NCBI RefSeq assembly: GCF_017912555.1
Contig: NZ_JAERSD010000019.1
Span: forward strand, 1-38,658
Length of the DNA: 38,658 bases
Direction of reading: 5' to 3'
Source: Bacillus sp. REN3
GTDB lineage: Bacteria; Bacillota; Bacilli; Bacillales; Cytobacillaceae
Positions within the stretch are counted from its first letter, which is position 1; every line of letters starts with the position of its first letter. The position numbers and the translations under genes are program-made. Positions 16,456 through 24,488 of the stretch are shown piece by piece. Under the pieces are notes generated by a model. The model ran no database searches. It had not been told where the DNA came from and worked only from the letters and a program-made list of their open reading frames with translations.

Positions 16456-17730
16456 TTACAGGACCTGGACGTTCCCTGCTGCCGGTTCTTCGTCCTCGAC
16501 TTCCAGATACTCATTTTCCGCAATCACCCCTTCTGCCCTGTCTTTCCTTTCAAGCTCAAGTGCTTTTGGCACTGAAAGCCAGTAGGCAAGCCCAATTCCG
16601 AGGAAACCCGCGGAAATCTTTCCGACGATGATCGGCAAAATCAGCGTTGGCTGGAAGTTTGCTGTGAATGATAGATGATCTCCAAGCAGGAATGCGGCAC
16701 AGACCCCAAATGAAATATTGATGACTTTGTCCTTAGGGGGCATGCTCCTGACCAGCTTGAACATTGCCAGGATATTGGCGATGGTTGCAACGATCCCGGC
16801 ACTTCCTTCCTTGCTGAGCCCAATTTTCCGCCCCATTGCCTCTAGCAGGCCGCTGGCATATTTTTGCAGCAGGTAAACCATCGGGAAAGCACCGGCAAGC
16901 ATGATTCCGATATAGCCAGCTGTCTCGAGCGCCCTGAATTGGTCTTTCTTGTCTGCCATGATCGGGTGGAAACCCCAGCCTCCGAAGATATTGGTGAACA
17001 ATCCAGTAAAAATCTCAACAATCGAGAACACAAGGACAAGTTTGATCCCGGCATCAAGTATTCTGCCAAACCACATAAACAACTTAATCATTAAATCAGG
17101 CAAGAAATAAAGGCCAAGGGCAATTATTACCACGAAAATAAATAATGGCAATAAATTTAGGATCAGCTGCAGAAAGCTTGCCGTAAAGACATGGTTGGCA
17201 TCTCCTGTTGTCGCAATGAAATCACGCACTTTTGAGTTGGTTAGCATGATGATCACACTAGAGATGAAGGCTCCGAAAGGAATGGTCAGGACGCCCGACA
17301 TGACACCAAGAGCCATATACTTATGATCACGTTTATCAAGCATCGCAAGTCCCATCGGAATGGAGAAGACAATGGTCGCCCCAGCCATGAATCCGACAAT
17401 CATTGCCATGATCCAGCCTTCATATGACTGCTTCAGAGCATCTGCCAACTGATATCCTCCCATATCCGTTGCGAGGATGGCAGTGGCAGCGATAGCCGGA
17501 TCCGCTCCAACCACTGCAAAAAACGGACCTGCTACTTTGCCGATGAACCACGACAAATAAGGGATTGAAGCCATGATCCCGGCCGCTGGAACAAAAATAT
17601 GGCCCACTGCGTGGAGTCCTTCCATGAATTGCTTGCCCAGTCCCTCTTCACTATTCTTGATAGCTGCGAAAGCACCTGCCACGGCACACGCCATGATGAT
17701 GTAAATGACTATTTCTCCAACCATTATCAT
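16456..17730 (-). CDS. eutH: Ethanolamine permease EutH
   Basis: An integral membrane protein of 424 residues with about ten to eleven hydrophobic segments (EIVIYIIMACAVAGAFAAI, GWIMAMIVGFMAGATIVFS, VFVVIIALGLYFLPDLMIKL and others). It carries EutH family motifs EEGLGKQFMEGLHAVGHIF near residues 28-46, AATAILATDMGGYQLA and FGVCAAFLLGDHLSFTANFQP. It ends in an acidic tail (YLEVEDEEP). EutH imports ethanolamine when it is scarce or protonated. ATG 17730 follows TAGGAGG at seven bases. It is separated from eutV by an attenuator, so its expression should depend on EutV. Confidence 0.95.
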   Translation of the reverse strand: MIMVGEIVIYIIMACAVAGAFAAIKNSEEGLGKQFMEGLHAVGHIFVPAAGIMASIPYLSWFIGKVAGPFFAVVGADPAIAATAILATDMGGYQLADALKQSYEGWIMAMIVGFMAGATIVFSIPMGLAMLDKRDHKYMALGVMSGVLTIPFGAFISSVIIMLTNSKVRDFIATTGDANHVFTASFLQLILNLLPLFIFVVIIALGLYFLPDLMIKLFMWFGRILDAGIKLVLVFSIVEIFTGLFTNIFGGWGFHPIMADKKDQFRALETAGYIGIMLAGAFPMVYLLQKYASGLLEAMGRKIGLSKEGSAGIVATIANILAMFKLVRSMPPKDKVINISFGVCAAFLLGDHLSFTANFQPTLILPIIVGKISAGFLGIGLAYWLSVPKALELERKDRAEGVIAENEYLEVEDEEPAAGNVQVL

Positions 17731-17774
17731 AAAATGCCCTCCTATTTCTTTTTATGGTGTTTTCCAGACAAAAA

Positions 17775-17821
17775 GGTGCCCTCCGGCATGGTTGTTCCCA
17801 AACCGAATGGCACCTTTGCCA
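17775..17821 (-). promoter_or_regulatory. eutH leader: antiterminator hairpin plus intrinsic terminator
   Basis: On the minus strand GGTGCC pairs with GGCACC around an inner TTCGG/CCGGA stem, followed by TTTTTGTCT (terminator 17775-17814). The upstream bases form UGGC-(AAAGGU)-GCCA at 17808-17821, a 4-bp stem with a hexaloop that has A at position 1 and G at position 4, the ANTAR-target rule, and it competes for the same GGUGCC. It sits between the eutV stop and eutH. Confidence 0.78.
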
Positions 17822-17851
17822 ATTTTATTCACTTGAGACTCTTTCACTAGG

Positions 17852-18439
17852 TCAGACCTTGTTTGCTTTTGCTTCATATTTATGGATGATCTTCCGCGCG
17901 ATCCGTTCGAGCGGCAACTGTTTATCCATGCTGATCTTCCTCATTTTTTGGAAGGCTTTGTCCTCTGACACGTTCAACCTTGTCATCAGAATTCCTTTCG
18001 CTTTCTCAATCATCTTCCTGCCCTGCAGCTTTTTATCCAACTTGATGATTTTTTCCCGGAACGCATTGGCATTCTCGGCCTGCTTCATGGCGATTTCCAC
18101 CGCCGGGATCAAACTTGCCTCCGTAACCGGTTTCACCAGGTAGCCAAGAATGTTCGCCTCCTTCGCTTTGGCGACGAACTCCTTCTGGCTGTATGCCGTC
18201 AGCAGCAAGATCGGGGTATTGGTCCTATTCGAAATGATTTCGCTTGCTTTCAGTCCATTCAGCTTCGGCATCTTGATATCCATGATGATCAAATCTGGTT
18301 CCAGTTCGAAAGCTTTTTCCACGGCCTTTTCACCGTCGCCTGCCTGGGCAACGACATTATATCCGGCATCCTCGAGCATCAGTGAGACATCCAATCTGAC
18401 AATTGATTCATCTTCTACGACCATGATCCTTTTTTTCAT
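17852..18439 (-). CDS. eutV: ANTAR-domain response regulator EutV
   Basis: Phosphorylation-activated RNA-binding antiterminator. Of 195 residues, 1-115 are a receiver domain with E9/D10, phospho-acceptor D54 (IIMDIKMP), T81 and K103 (LVKP). After a coiled-coil linker (near 115-130), residues about 130-188 are an ANTAR domain (AKGILMTRLNVSEDKAFQKM and RKISMDKQLPLERIARKI). Phosphorylated EutV binds paired hairpins in eut leaders and prevents terminator formation; three such candidates are in this window. Its ATG overlaps the eutW stop as ATGA, indicating translational coupling. The eutH leader follows it directly. Confidence 0.96.
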   Translation of the reverse strand: MKKRIMVVEDESIVRLDVSLMLEDAGYNVVAQAGDGEKAVEKAFELEPDLIIMDIKMPKLNGLKASEIISNRTNTPILLLTAYSQKEFVAKAKEANILGYLVKPVTEASLIPAVEIAMKQAENANAFREKIIKLDKKLQGRKMIEKAKGILMTRLNVSEDKAFQKMRKISMDKQLPLERIARKIIHKYEAKANKV

Positions 18440-19866
18440 GCTTGGAATTCCTGCCTTTCAATTGGGAATTTGACTGAGGCGCTTGTTCCATTCGCTGTAC
18501 GTTCAATCGTGAATTGGCCGCCGAGGTCATGTTCAACCATCATGTTGACAATATCCAGGCCAAAAGAATGTTTCGCGGTTTCCGAGTAACCAATCCCGTC
18601 ATCATTTACCAGCACTAAAATTTCATTGCCGATTTCCTTGAAGATAATCTCGATCTTCCCTTTTTCACGTCCGATGAAAGCATGTTTCATACAGTTTTGG
18701 ATCAATTCATTGATTACCAATGACATCGAGACGGCCTTGCTTGAATCGACAAGCAGCATCAACCCCTTGTAGACAATCACAATCTCTTTATCTTCGTTGT
18801 CTTCGCCGGAAACAAGCATATTCCCGATTTTTTCTATCAGACAATACAGATTCACCTCGTCGACACTTGAACTTGAAAGGATGATTTCGTAAACAGAAGC
18901 TATACTGAGGATCCGATTCAGGCTTTTCACGAAATGGACCTTGCTTTCATCGGAAATTTCCATCCTCATCTGCAGTCTTAGCAAGCTTGCGACAGTTTGC
19001 AGGTTATTTTTCACACGGTGATGGATTTCGCGGATGGCGACTGACTTTACGACCAACTCCCGTTCTTTTTCCCTCAGCTCCGTCAAATCCCTCATGATGA
19101 TAAAAGTTCCTGCAGTTTTTTCCTCATGTCCCAATTCGATTTTTTTCACCTGGAAAAACCTATTCGTGATTTTCACTTCTTTAACCAGCAATTCCTCCCC
19201 ACTGTCGATCAGTTCTTTCAGGGACGGCAGATAGTGGACTAATGGCTTCCCTTCCGCAGACTCGCCAGCACAGATGTCCTGGATCAGGTTTGTTGCTGCG
19301 GGATTCAGATAAATGACATTTCCTTCATGATTGATGAAGAACAGTGATTCTTCAATGACTTCCGAAATGATTGGCCTTTTCTCCGCCATCCCTAGAAGGA
19401 TTTCGCTTAACTTCTCTGTCGCTTCTGATAGCGCTTCCATTTTTCGCTGATGTTTAATCCTGTCGCTTATGTCTTTTTCCATGATCAGTGTTCCGATGAC
19501 ATCATTCTTTTCATTCATGATAGGGACAACGCTTTGTTCAGCTGTTTTTCCTTCCTGTGTCAAAGCGCGGTTAGAAAAAATTTGCTTTCCGGTCTTCAAT
19601 GCGAAAACGACCCCTGGCTCAAATGCATCATAGGCGAATTTCCCGATAACCGGTTTCTTGTAAATTGACTTTGCTGTTTGCGGTGCGGCTTCTGCGACAA
19701 CGATCGCATGTGTGCCTTCACTGGTCAGGCAATCGATAAAAACATTCGCACGGTTCAAATCTGCCATCAGTTGAATATTCGCCGCAACATTCTTGATTGC
19801 GAGCACATCATTCCTTGAAAGATCTGTATATTGTTCGCAGAGAGATTCTATAGACATCGTTTTCAT
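18436..19866 (-). CDS. eutW: Ethanolamine-sensing histidine kinase EutW
   Basis: Sensor kinase partner of EutV, soluble: no membrane segment is seen, so it senses cytosolic ethanolamine. Of 476 residues, about 1-135 form the N-terminal sensor domain of this family (LCEQYTDLSRNDVLAI onward). About 165-275 is a PAS domain (ESLFFINHEGNVIYLNPAA), H282/H283 lies in REIHHRVKNNLQ of a HisKA_2 dimerisation domain, and 370-470 is the HATPase domain (INELIQNCMKHAF, NDDGIGY). The start is ATG 19866, preceded by AAGGAAGAG. The frame is open upstream to TTG 19926, but that overlaps the promoter. Confidence 0.93.
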   Translation of the reverse strand: MKTMSIESLCEQYTDLSRNDVLAIKNVAANIQLMADLNRANVFIDCLTSEGTHAIVVAEAAPQTAKSIYKKPVIGKFAYDAFEPGVVFALKTGKQIFSNRALTQEGKTAEQSVVPIMNEKNDVIGTLIMEKDISDRIKHQRKMEALSEATEKLSEILLGMAEKRPIISEVIEESLFFINHEGNVIYLNPAATNLIQDICAGESAEGKPLVHYLPSLKELIDSGEELLVKEVKITNRFFQVKKIELGHEEKTAGTFIIMRDLTELREKERELVVKSVAIREIHHRVKNNLQTVASLLRLQMRMEISDESKVHFVKSLNRILSIASVYEIILSSSSVDEVNLYCLIEKIGNMLVSGEDNEDKEIVIVYKGLMLLVDSSKAVSMSLVINELIQNCMKHAFIGREKGKIEIIFKEIGNEILVLVNDDGIGYSETAKHSFGLDIVNMMVEHDLGGQFTIERTANGTSASVKFPIERQEFQA

Positions 19867-19912
19867 AGCACTCTTCCTTTTAACAATATCGATCATTTTG
19901 ACGTATGTGCTC

Positions 19913-19942
19913 ATTATATTGCCCAAGTTTTATTTTTGTCAA
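19913..19942 (-). promoter_or_regulatory. Consensus sigma-A promoter of eutWV
   Basis: On the minus strand TTGACA (19937-19942) and TATAAT (19913-19918) match the consensus exactly with an 18-bp spacer. Start of transcription would be near 19906, giving a 40-nt leader before eutW without an attenuator. The regulators would thus be made constitutively. Confidence 0.85.
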
Positions 19943-20007
19943 TATTCAGTATTTTCTATAATTTTATCAAATCTAGTAAACTTGTAAAAATGATTGCGGG
20001 TGGTTGG

Positions 20008-20859
20008 TTACTTTAGTTGGGCATATTTCACCCCGCTCGCCTTTTGATTCAAAATATCGCCAATTAGGTCAGCCAAATAGGCCCCAGCTTCGACTGGAGG
20101 GATACCGCCTTCATGGATATTGGAAATCACAGTCCTGTCGGCTTCAACAGACTGGCGGCTGGGCTTATAAATCATATAGGCGCTAATGCTTTTTGACGTA
20201 CCAAGCCCTGGACGCTCCCCAATCAGGGAAATGACGACATCGCAATTCGTGATTTCCGCGATTTCATCCTGGATCCATACACGGCTCCTTTTGATGAAAA
20301 CCGGCAGCCCTGTCGAGATTCCCTTGCCCTCAAGTCCCTGGATCAGGGCTGGCAGAAGGTCTTTGATATTCGCTTCAATCCCTGTTGAACTCAGGCCATC
20401 GGAAACAATGATTTGGACCTGCTTGTTTTTTGGAAGATTTGCTTTTGCCCATTCTGCCGATTCCTTTGAAAGTTTACGCCCACTGTCAAGATTCATCAAA
20501 TAATCATCCATCGACTCTGCTTGCGAATGAAGGACAGGCAGGTTCAAATCATTGATGAATTCCTCGGTGACATCCCGGAATACTGCATCCTGGGCTGCAG
20601 CATGATCGATTCTAAAGTCCAGGTATTCCTTTGTTTTCATTCTTGTACCAGTCCGGCCGATCCCGATTCTTGCAGGTGTAATCGACCTAGCTCTTTCAAT
20701 CGCTTTCCTGTCAGATGGATGCACTACACCAACGTTTTTCTTTTTTTCATAGATGATGGTTTTAAAGGCATCTCTTTGGCTGGATATATCCTGCAAATTC
20801 TGCTGCCGCTTCTTTTCCAACTCAGCCAGAACCTGCTGGACGATGACAGATCGATCCAT
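20008..20859 (-). CDS. eutC: Ethanolamine ammonia-lyase small subunit, copy 2
   Basis: A second EutC, 283 residues, close to the usual family length. The N-terminal MDRSVIVQQVLAELEKKR is an amphipathic helix of the encapsulation type, followed by a short linker and the catalytic domain with RARSITPARIGIGRTGTR, RIDHAAAQDAVF, IVSDGLSSTGIEA, SLIGERPGLGTSKSISAYM and ISNIHEGGIPPVEAGAYLA. It has no Ser/Pro repeat linker, unlike copy 1. ATG 20859 follows AGGGGG by seven bases; the in-frame TTG just upstream is less likely. It starts 16 bp after eutB2 and is followed by the eutWV promoter; no clear terminator lies between. Confidence 0.95.
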   Translation of the reverse strand: MDRSVIVQQVLAELEKKRQQNLQDISSQRDAFKTIIYEKKKNVGVVHPSDRKAIERARSITPARIGIGRTGTRMKTKEYLDFRIDHAAAQDAVFRDVTEEFINDLNLPVLHSQAESMDDYLMNLDSGRKLSKESAEWAKANLPKNKQVQIIVSDGLSSTGIEANIKDLLPALIQGLEGKGISTGLPVFIKRSRVWIQDEIAEITNCDVVISLIGERPGLGTSKSISAYMIYKPSRQSVEADRTVISNIHEGGIPPVEAGAYLADLIGDILNQKASGVKYAQLK

Positions 20860-20875
20860 TCTCAAGCCCCCTTGC

Positions 20876-22237
20876 TTAATTAAATATTGACAAGTCTCCT
20901 GCTTTTTCGGTCAGACGGCCAATCTCCATGATGCCCATCTTTTCCAGCCAGGTCTCAAACTCGCGAAGCGGCCTGAGTCCAAGCAGTTCACGGAGGCTGG
21001 CATCGTCATGGTAACTCGTATCCTGGTAACTCAGCATGACATCATCCCCGCCAGGAACCCCCATATAAAAATTAGCTCCTGCAAGCGCAGTCAGCATCCC
21101 GGCGATTTCCTGGTCATTCTGATCTGCCTGCATGTGGTTTGTATAGGTAGGCGCAATCCCCATCGGCAGTCCATGCAGTTTGCCCATGAACAAATCCTCA
21201 AGGTCGGCGCGGATGACCTGTTTGCCGTCATAAATAGTCTCCGGCCCAATGAACCCTGAAACATTATTGACCATGAAAGGCTTCCAGCGGCGCGCATATC
21301 CATAGGTTCGCGCTTCCAGTGTCTGCATGTCGACACCCAAGTGAGCATCAAGCGACACTTCGGAGCCTTGTCCTGTTTCAAAGTAAAGCTGGTTCGGACC
21401 GGTTGAAGTCCCGTACTTCGCCATTAAATATTGTGCTTCATCCAGGATTCCCTTTGATACACCGAAATCACTGTTGGCAGCTTCAGTCCCGGCCAGGCTC
21501 TGGAACATAAGGGCAATCGGCGCTCCTCTTTTCAGTGCCTGCATTTGTGTTGTTATATGGGCAAGGACACAATTTTGGGTTGGAATCTCCCATTTCCGGA
21601 TGAAATCATGCGACATCTTCAGGATTTTTGTGACCGACTCAACGGTGTCGTTGTTGGGGTTGATGCCAATGACTGCATCTCCCGAACCATAGGAAAGTCC
21701 TTCTTTTATCGAAGCCAGGATCCCTTCAGGATCATCTGTCGGATGATTCGGCTGGCAGCGGAAGGCAAGCCTGCCTATTTCCCCGATTGTCGTATTGCAA
21801 TGGGCGGTCGGCCGGATCTTTTGCGATGCCAACACGAGGTCGATGCTCGACATCAGCTTGGCTGCGCCGGAAATCATTTCGCTGGTCAGGCCCTTGCTGA
21901 TCCTGGATAACTCGGTTCCAGTTGTTTCATGGGCAAGGATGTAATCGCGAAGCTCCCCGACTGACCAATTTTTGATCTCCTTGTAGATGAATTCGTTCAG
22001 GTCATCATAAATGATTCTTGTTACCTCATCCGTTTCATAAGGAATGACCGGATTTTCGTAAATCTCTTCTAGTGTTGTTTCGCTCAATACCACCTTTGCC
22101 GCCATCCTCTCGAGAGCTGTTCCTGCGGCAAGGCCAGCCATCTTATCCCCTGATTTCTCCTCACTCGCCTTCGCCAGCACTTCACTCAATGAATCAAATT
22201 CAAACGTCTGTTTTTTCAGTCTGCATGAATAACCCAT
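20876..22237 (-). CDS. eutB: Ethanolamine ammonia-lyase large subunit, copy 2
   Basis: A second full-length EutB (453 residues). It keeps all conserved blocks seen in copy 1: SEEKSGDKMAGLAAG, RLAFRCQPNHPTDDPEG, VIGINPNNDTVESV, FQSLAGTEAANSDFG, LYFETGQGSEVSLDAHLG and GFIGPETIYDGKQVIRADLED. It differs at many other positions, so it is an old paralogue or a separate acquisition and not a recent duplicate. The start chosen is ATG 22237 with GGGGAG seven bases upstream; the frame continues 18 codons further, into the leader hairpin. It is the first gene of the whole locus and lies behind its own attenuator. Confidence 0.95.
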   Translation of the reverse strand: MGYSCRLKKQTFEFDSLSEVLAKASEEKSGDKMAGLAAGTALERMAAKVVLSETTLEEIYENPVIPYETDEVTRIIYDDLNEFIYKEIKNWSVGELRDYILAHETTGTELSRISKGLTSEMISGAAKLMSSIDLVLASQKIRPTAHCNTTIGEIGRLAFRCQPNHPTDDPEGILASIKEGLSYGSGDAVIGINPNNDTVESVTKILKMSHDFIRKWEIPTQNCVLAHITTQMQALKRGAPIALMFQSLAGTEAANSDFGVSKGILDEAQYLMAKYGTSTGPNQLYFETGQGSEVSLDAHLGVDMQTLEARTYGYARRWKPFMVNNVSGFIGPETIYDGKQVIRADLEDLFMGKLHGLPMGIAPTYTNHMQADQNDQEIAGMLTALAGANFYMGVPGGDDVMLSYQDTSYHDDASLRELLGLRPLREFETWLEKMGIMEIGRLTEKAGDLSIFN

Positions 22238-22271
22238 CTCATCACTCCCCAGTACCTCGTCATAACAAAAA

Positions 22272-22322
22272 GGTGCCCTTGTGTCTGGCATTTTAGCCAG
22301 GACACAAAAGGCACCTTCACCT
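22272..22322 (-). promoter_or_regulatory. eutB2 leader: antiterminator hairpin plus intrinsic terminator
   Basis: On the minus strand GGTGCCTTTTGTGTC pairs with GACACAAGGGCACC-like bases around an inner CTGGC/GCCAG stem, followed by TTTTTG (terminator 22272-22315). The alternative AGGU-(GAAGGU)-GCCU hairpin at 22309-22322 has a hexaloop with G at position 4 and uses the GGUGCC needed by the terminator. A TATAAT box at 22343-22348 with a poorly matched -35 would start transcription near 22336, just before it. Confidence 0.72.
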
Positions 22323-22342
22323 GAACAGATTCACTTTTTAAC

Positions 22343-22348
22343 ATTATA
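22343..22348 (-). promoter_or_regulatory. Candidate -10 box for eutB2
   Basis: On the minus strand TTATAAT (TATAAT exact) is placed so that transcription would begin a few bases before the eutB2 attenuator. No good TTGACA-like -35 is visible at 16-18 bp, so the promoter may be weak or need an activator. Confidence 0.45.
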
Positions 22349-22572
22349 ACAAATAGAATTCAGAAAAGATAGAATTTTTCAATAAAGTAAACTTTTCCTG
22401 AAGGATGTTTTGTTTTGGCTGTTTTTATCTATTGCTGCTGGTTTCCATTACAGGCTGCTCGCACTAAAAGGATGTTCGGTGTTGTCCTCCATGGGGCAAA
22501 AGCTGTGTCTTCCATCCTTTGTTCAGCCTCGGTTTCACTCCAAAACTGCTTTACTTATGCGGAAAAATGAAA

Positions 22573-22602
22573 GAACCGCCCTAATCTGTGCTTGGGCAGT
22601 TC
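22573..22602 (-). terminator. Terminator after tatA
   Basis: On the minus strand GAACTGCCC pairs with GGGCGGTTC (9 bp, one G-U pair; 12-nt loop), followed by TTTCATTTTTCC. It lies just after the tatA stop. The 200 bp between it and the eutB2 leader hold no gene. Confidence 0.8.
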
Positions 22603-22608
22603 CGAATG

Positions 22609-22782
22609 TTATTTCTTCTTATCTTCCTTATCGTCGTCAGCCAAATCCTTCGTAGCGCTTTTGAATTCACGAAGCGAATTTCCAAACGCACGGCCGATTT
22701 CCGGCAGCTTTTGCGGCCCGAAAATGATCAGTGCCAGTACAAGGATCAGAATCAATCCAGGAATACCAATATTTGAAAGCAT
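22609..22782 (-). CDS. tatA: TatA twin-arginine translocase pore subunit
   Basis: A 57-residue TatA/TatB family protein. The N-terminal membrane helix [20 protein letters not shown] leads into the invariant [14 protein letters not shown] hinge and amphipathic helix, ending in a charged tail (DDDKEDKKK). ATG 22782 is preceded by AGGAG. It is monocistronic, with a TATACT-like -10 about 45 bp upstream and a strong terminator downstream. No tatC is in the window, so it must work with TatC encoded elsewhere. Its substrates are not evident; NarG here lacks a twin-arginine signal. Confidence 0.95.
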   Translation of the reverse strand: MLSNIGIPGLILILVLALIIFGPQKLPEIGRAFGNSLREFKSATKDLADDDKEDKKK

Positions 22783-23037
22783 TGTAACATCTCCTATTTA
22801 AAACGTTACATCCAGTATAACGGATTTGTCCACCGAAATAAAATAATCGGATAACATCCTTTGCGGCAAGTGCAATCATAAAAATCTTGAAAAACTTCTA
22901 TCCAGGTTTCTCCTGGGAAAAAGCGACATCAGATTCTTCTCCGCGTTAAGACAATCTTCACGAATTATGGCCATGCATCAAGGAATCAACTCAAGGTTCT
23001 AAGAAAATAAATGGATCCCGAGTCATAGCTTCAATAA

Positions 23038-23056
23038 AGCCAGACTCATCCTGGCT
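23038..23056 (-). terminator. Possible terminator after the SQR-type gene
   Basis: On the minus strand AGCCAG and CTGGCT form a 6-bp stem with a 7-nt loop, followed by TTATT. Weak but correctly placed just past the stop codon. Confidence 0.45.
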
Positions 23057-23063
23057 CTCCATT

Positions 23064-24251
23064 TCACATGATTCCCTTAAGCATCCCTTTCCAGTACATG
23101 GTCGGAAGGATGTTCTTTTTCAGGATATACATGCTTCTCCTTTCTTTCGACTGATCGAACGGGAAGGTTACTGCGGGTTCGTTTCCATAGGTGAATTCCG
23201 CGAGAACGAGACGGTTGATGCCTGTGATCAGCGGGCAGGATGTATAGCCATCATATTTAAGGGTAAGCGGCTTGCCATTCATAAGGCTGATTAGGTTCCC
23301 GGCGGTGACTGGCGCTTGTTTGCGGATGGCTGCTCCGGTTTTTGAGGTTGGAAGATTCGCGCAGTCACCGATGCCGAATACGTTCTTGTATTTTTTGTGC
23401 TGAAGTGTATATGGGTCGACGTCGACCCAGCCGGCCTCGTCTGCAAGCTTGCTTTTCGCGATGAAAGCCGGTGCTGACATTGGCGGGACCACATGAAGCA
23501 AGCTATATGGAAATTTTTCCATTTCACCTGTTTCCAGGTTTTCGAACACTGCCAGTTTATTGCCAAGGTCTACTTCAATGAGATTTCTTTTGTATTTCGT
23601 TTGGATTCCTTTTCGCTCGATGACGTTTTCCAATGTCTTCGCATATTTTTCCACCGCAAAAACACTATCGGATGCGGATGCGAAAATGATCTCCCCTTGT
23701 TTCCTGACGCCGGCTTTCCGGAAGGCGTCATCGGCTAGATACATGATCTTTTGTGGTGCGCCTCCGCATTTGATCGGTGTGTTCGGATGGGTGAAAATGG
23801 CATTCCCGCCTTTGTATTGACGGATGCTTTCCCACGTGGAATCCGCATATTCAAATGCATAGTTGCTGCAGACGCCCTCTTTGCCGATTGCTTCTTCCAG
23901 CCCTTTGATTTGATTCCAGTTCACCTGGATGCCGGCAGCCATTACAAGGAAATGGTAATGGATGACCGATTCTTTATCTGTGGTAAGTGTGTTCCGATCC
24001 GGGTCGATCGTCACCACTGCTTCCTGGATCCAATCCACGCCATCAGGAATTAAGCTGCCTTGATCCCGTTCAGTCGATTCTTTCTTTGCCTCACCTGCTC
24101 CAACCAATGTCCAAAGCGGCTGGTAATAATGCTTTTTCGCCGGGTCTACAATTGAAATTTTCCCTTTTAAATCTGGTGATCCTTTGATTAGTCTTGATGC
24201 TACAGAAATTCCAGCTGATCCTGCGCCTACTATGACAACTTCGTAATTCAT
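23064..24251 (-). CDS. Sulfide:quinone oxidoreductase-type FAD flavoprotein
   Basis: Probably oxidises sulfide and passes electrons to menaquinone at the membrane. The 395-residue sequence begins with the FAD-binding motif YEVVIVGAGSAGISVASRL. It keeps YQPLWTLVGAG of type II SQRs and has cysteines C128 (EGVCSNY), C162 (PIKCGGAPQK) and one near 345 (YTSCPLI), in the positions expected for redox cysteines of SQR. NVFGIGDCANLPTSKTGAAIRKQ binds the flavin ribityl chain. The C-terminal amphipathic end (MYWKGMLKG) may anchor it to the membrane. ATG 24251 follows GAAGGGG by eight bases. It is divergent from narK, sharing a 237-bp intergenic region. Confidence 0.85.
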   Translation of the reverse strand: MNYEVVIVGAGSAGISVASRLIKGSPDLKGKISIVDPAKKHYYQPLWTLVGAGEAKKESTERDQGSLIPDGVDWIQEAVVTIDPDRNTLTTDKESVIHYHFLVMAAGIQVNWNQIKGLEEAIGKEGVCSNYAFEYADSTWESIRQYKGGNAIFTHPNTPIKCGGAPQKIMYLADDAFRKAGVRKQGEIIFASASDSVFAVEKYAKTLENVIERKGIQTKYKRNLIEVDLGNKLAVFENLETGEMEKFPYSLLHVVPPMSAPAFIAKSKLADEAGWVDVDPYTLQHKKYKNVFGIGDCANLPTSKTGAAIRKQAPVTAGNLISLMNGKPLTLKYDGYTSCPLITGINRLVLAEFTYGNEPAVTFPFDQSKERRSMYILKKNILPTMYWKGMLKGIM

Positions 24252-24488
24252 ATTGACCACCCCTTCATTGAATATGAAGCTATTTTCATAGGAAGAAATA
24301 CCGATATGGGTATTATCACTATGTTTATGATAAAATATCCAATCAAGATTTTCAATTGAATAAGTATAAAATACCCTTTTGTTACGTATTTTAACTTTTT
24401 TGTTAAAAATCGGTTTACTTTGAGTTAATGGGGTATTTTAAAAGTAGCAAATATTACATAGAAAAATGTGTTGGGAAAGGAGTTCACT
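24252..24488. promoter_or_regulatory. Shared sqr-narK divergent promoter region
   Basis: AT-rich 237 bp. ATGGGTA at 24306-24312 is the complement of TACCCAT, an exact NarL-family heptamer (TACYYMT). Further TACCC/GGGTA half-sites occur near 24370 and 24430. No exact FNR or sigma-A consensus was found. Regulation by a NarL/NreC-like protein is suggested only. Confidence 0.35.

Noticed and set aside
24252-24488. FNR-type palindrome before narK
   Set aside because: No TGTGA-N6-TCACA or close match could be found.
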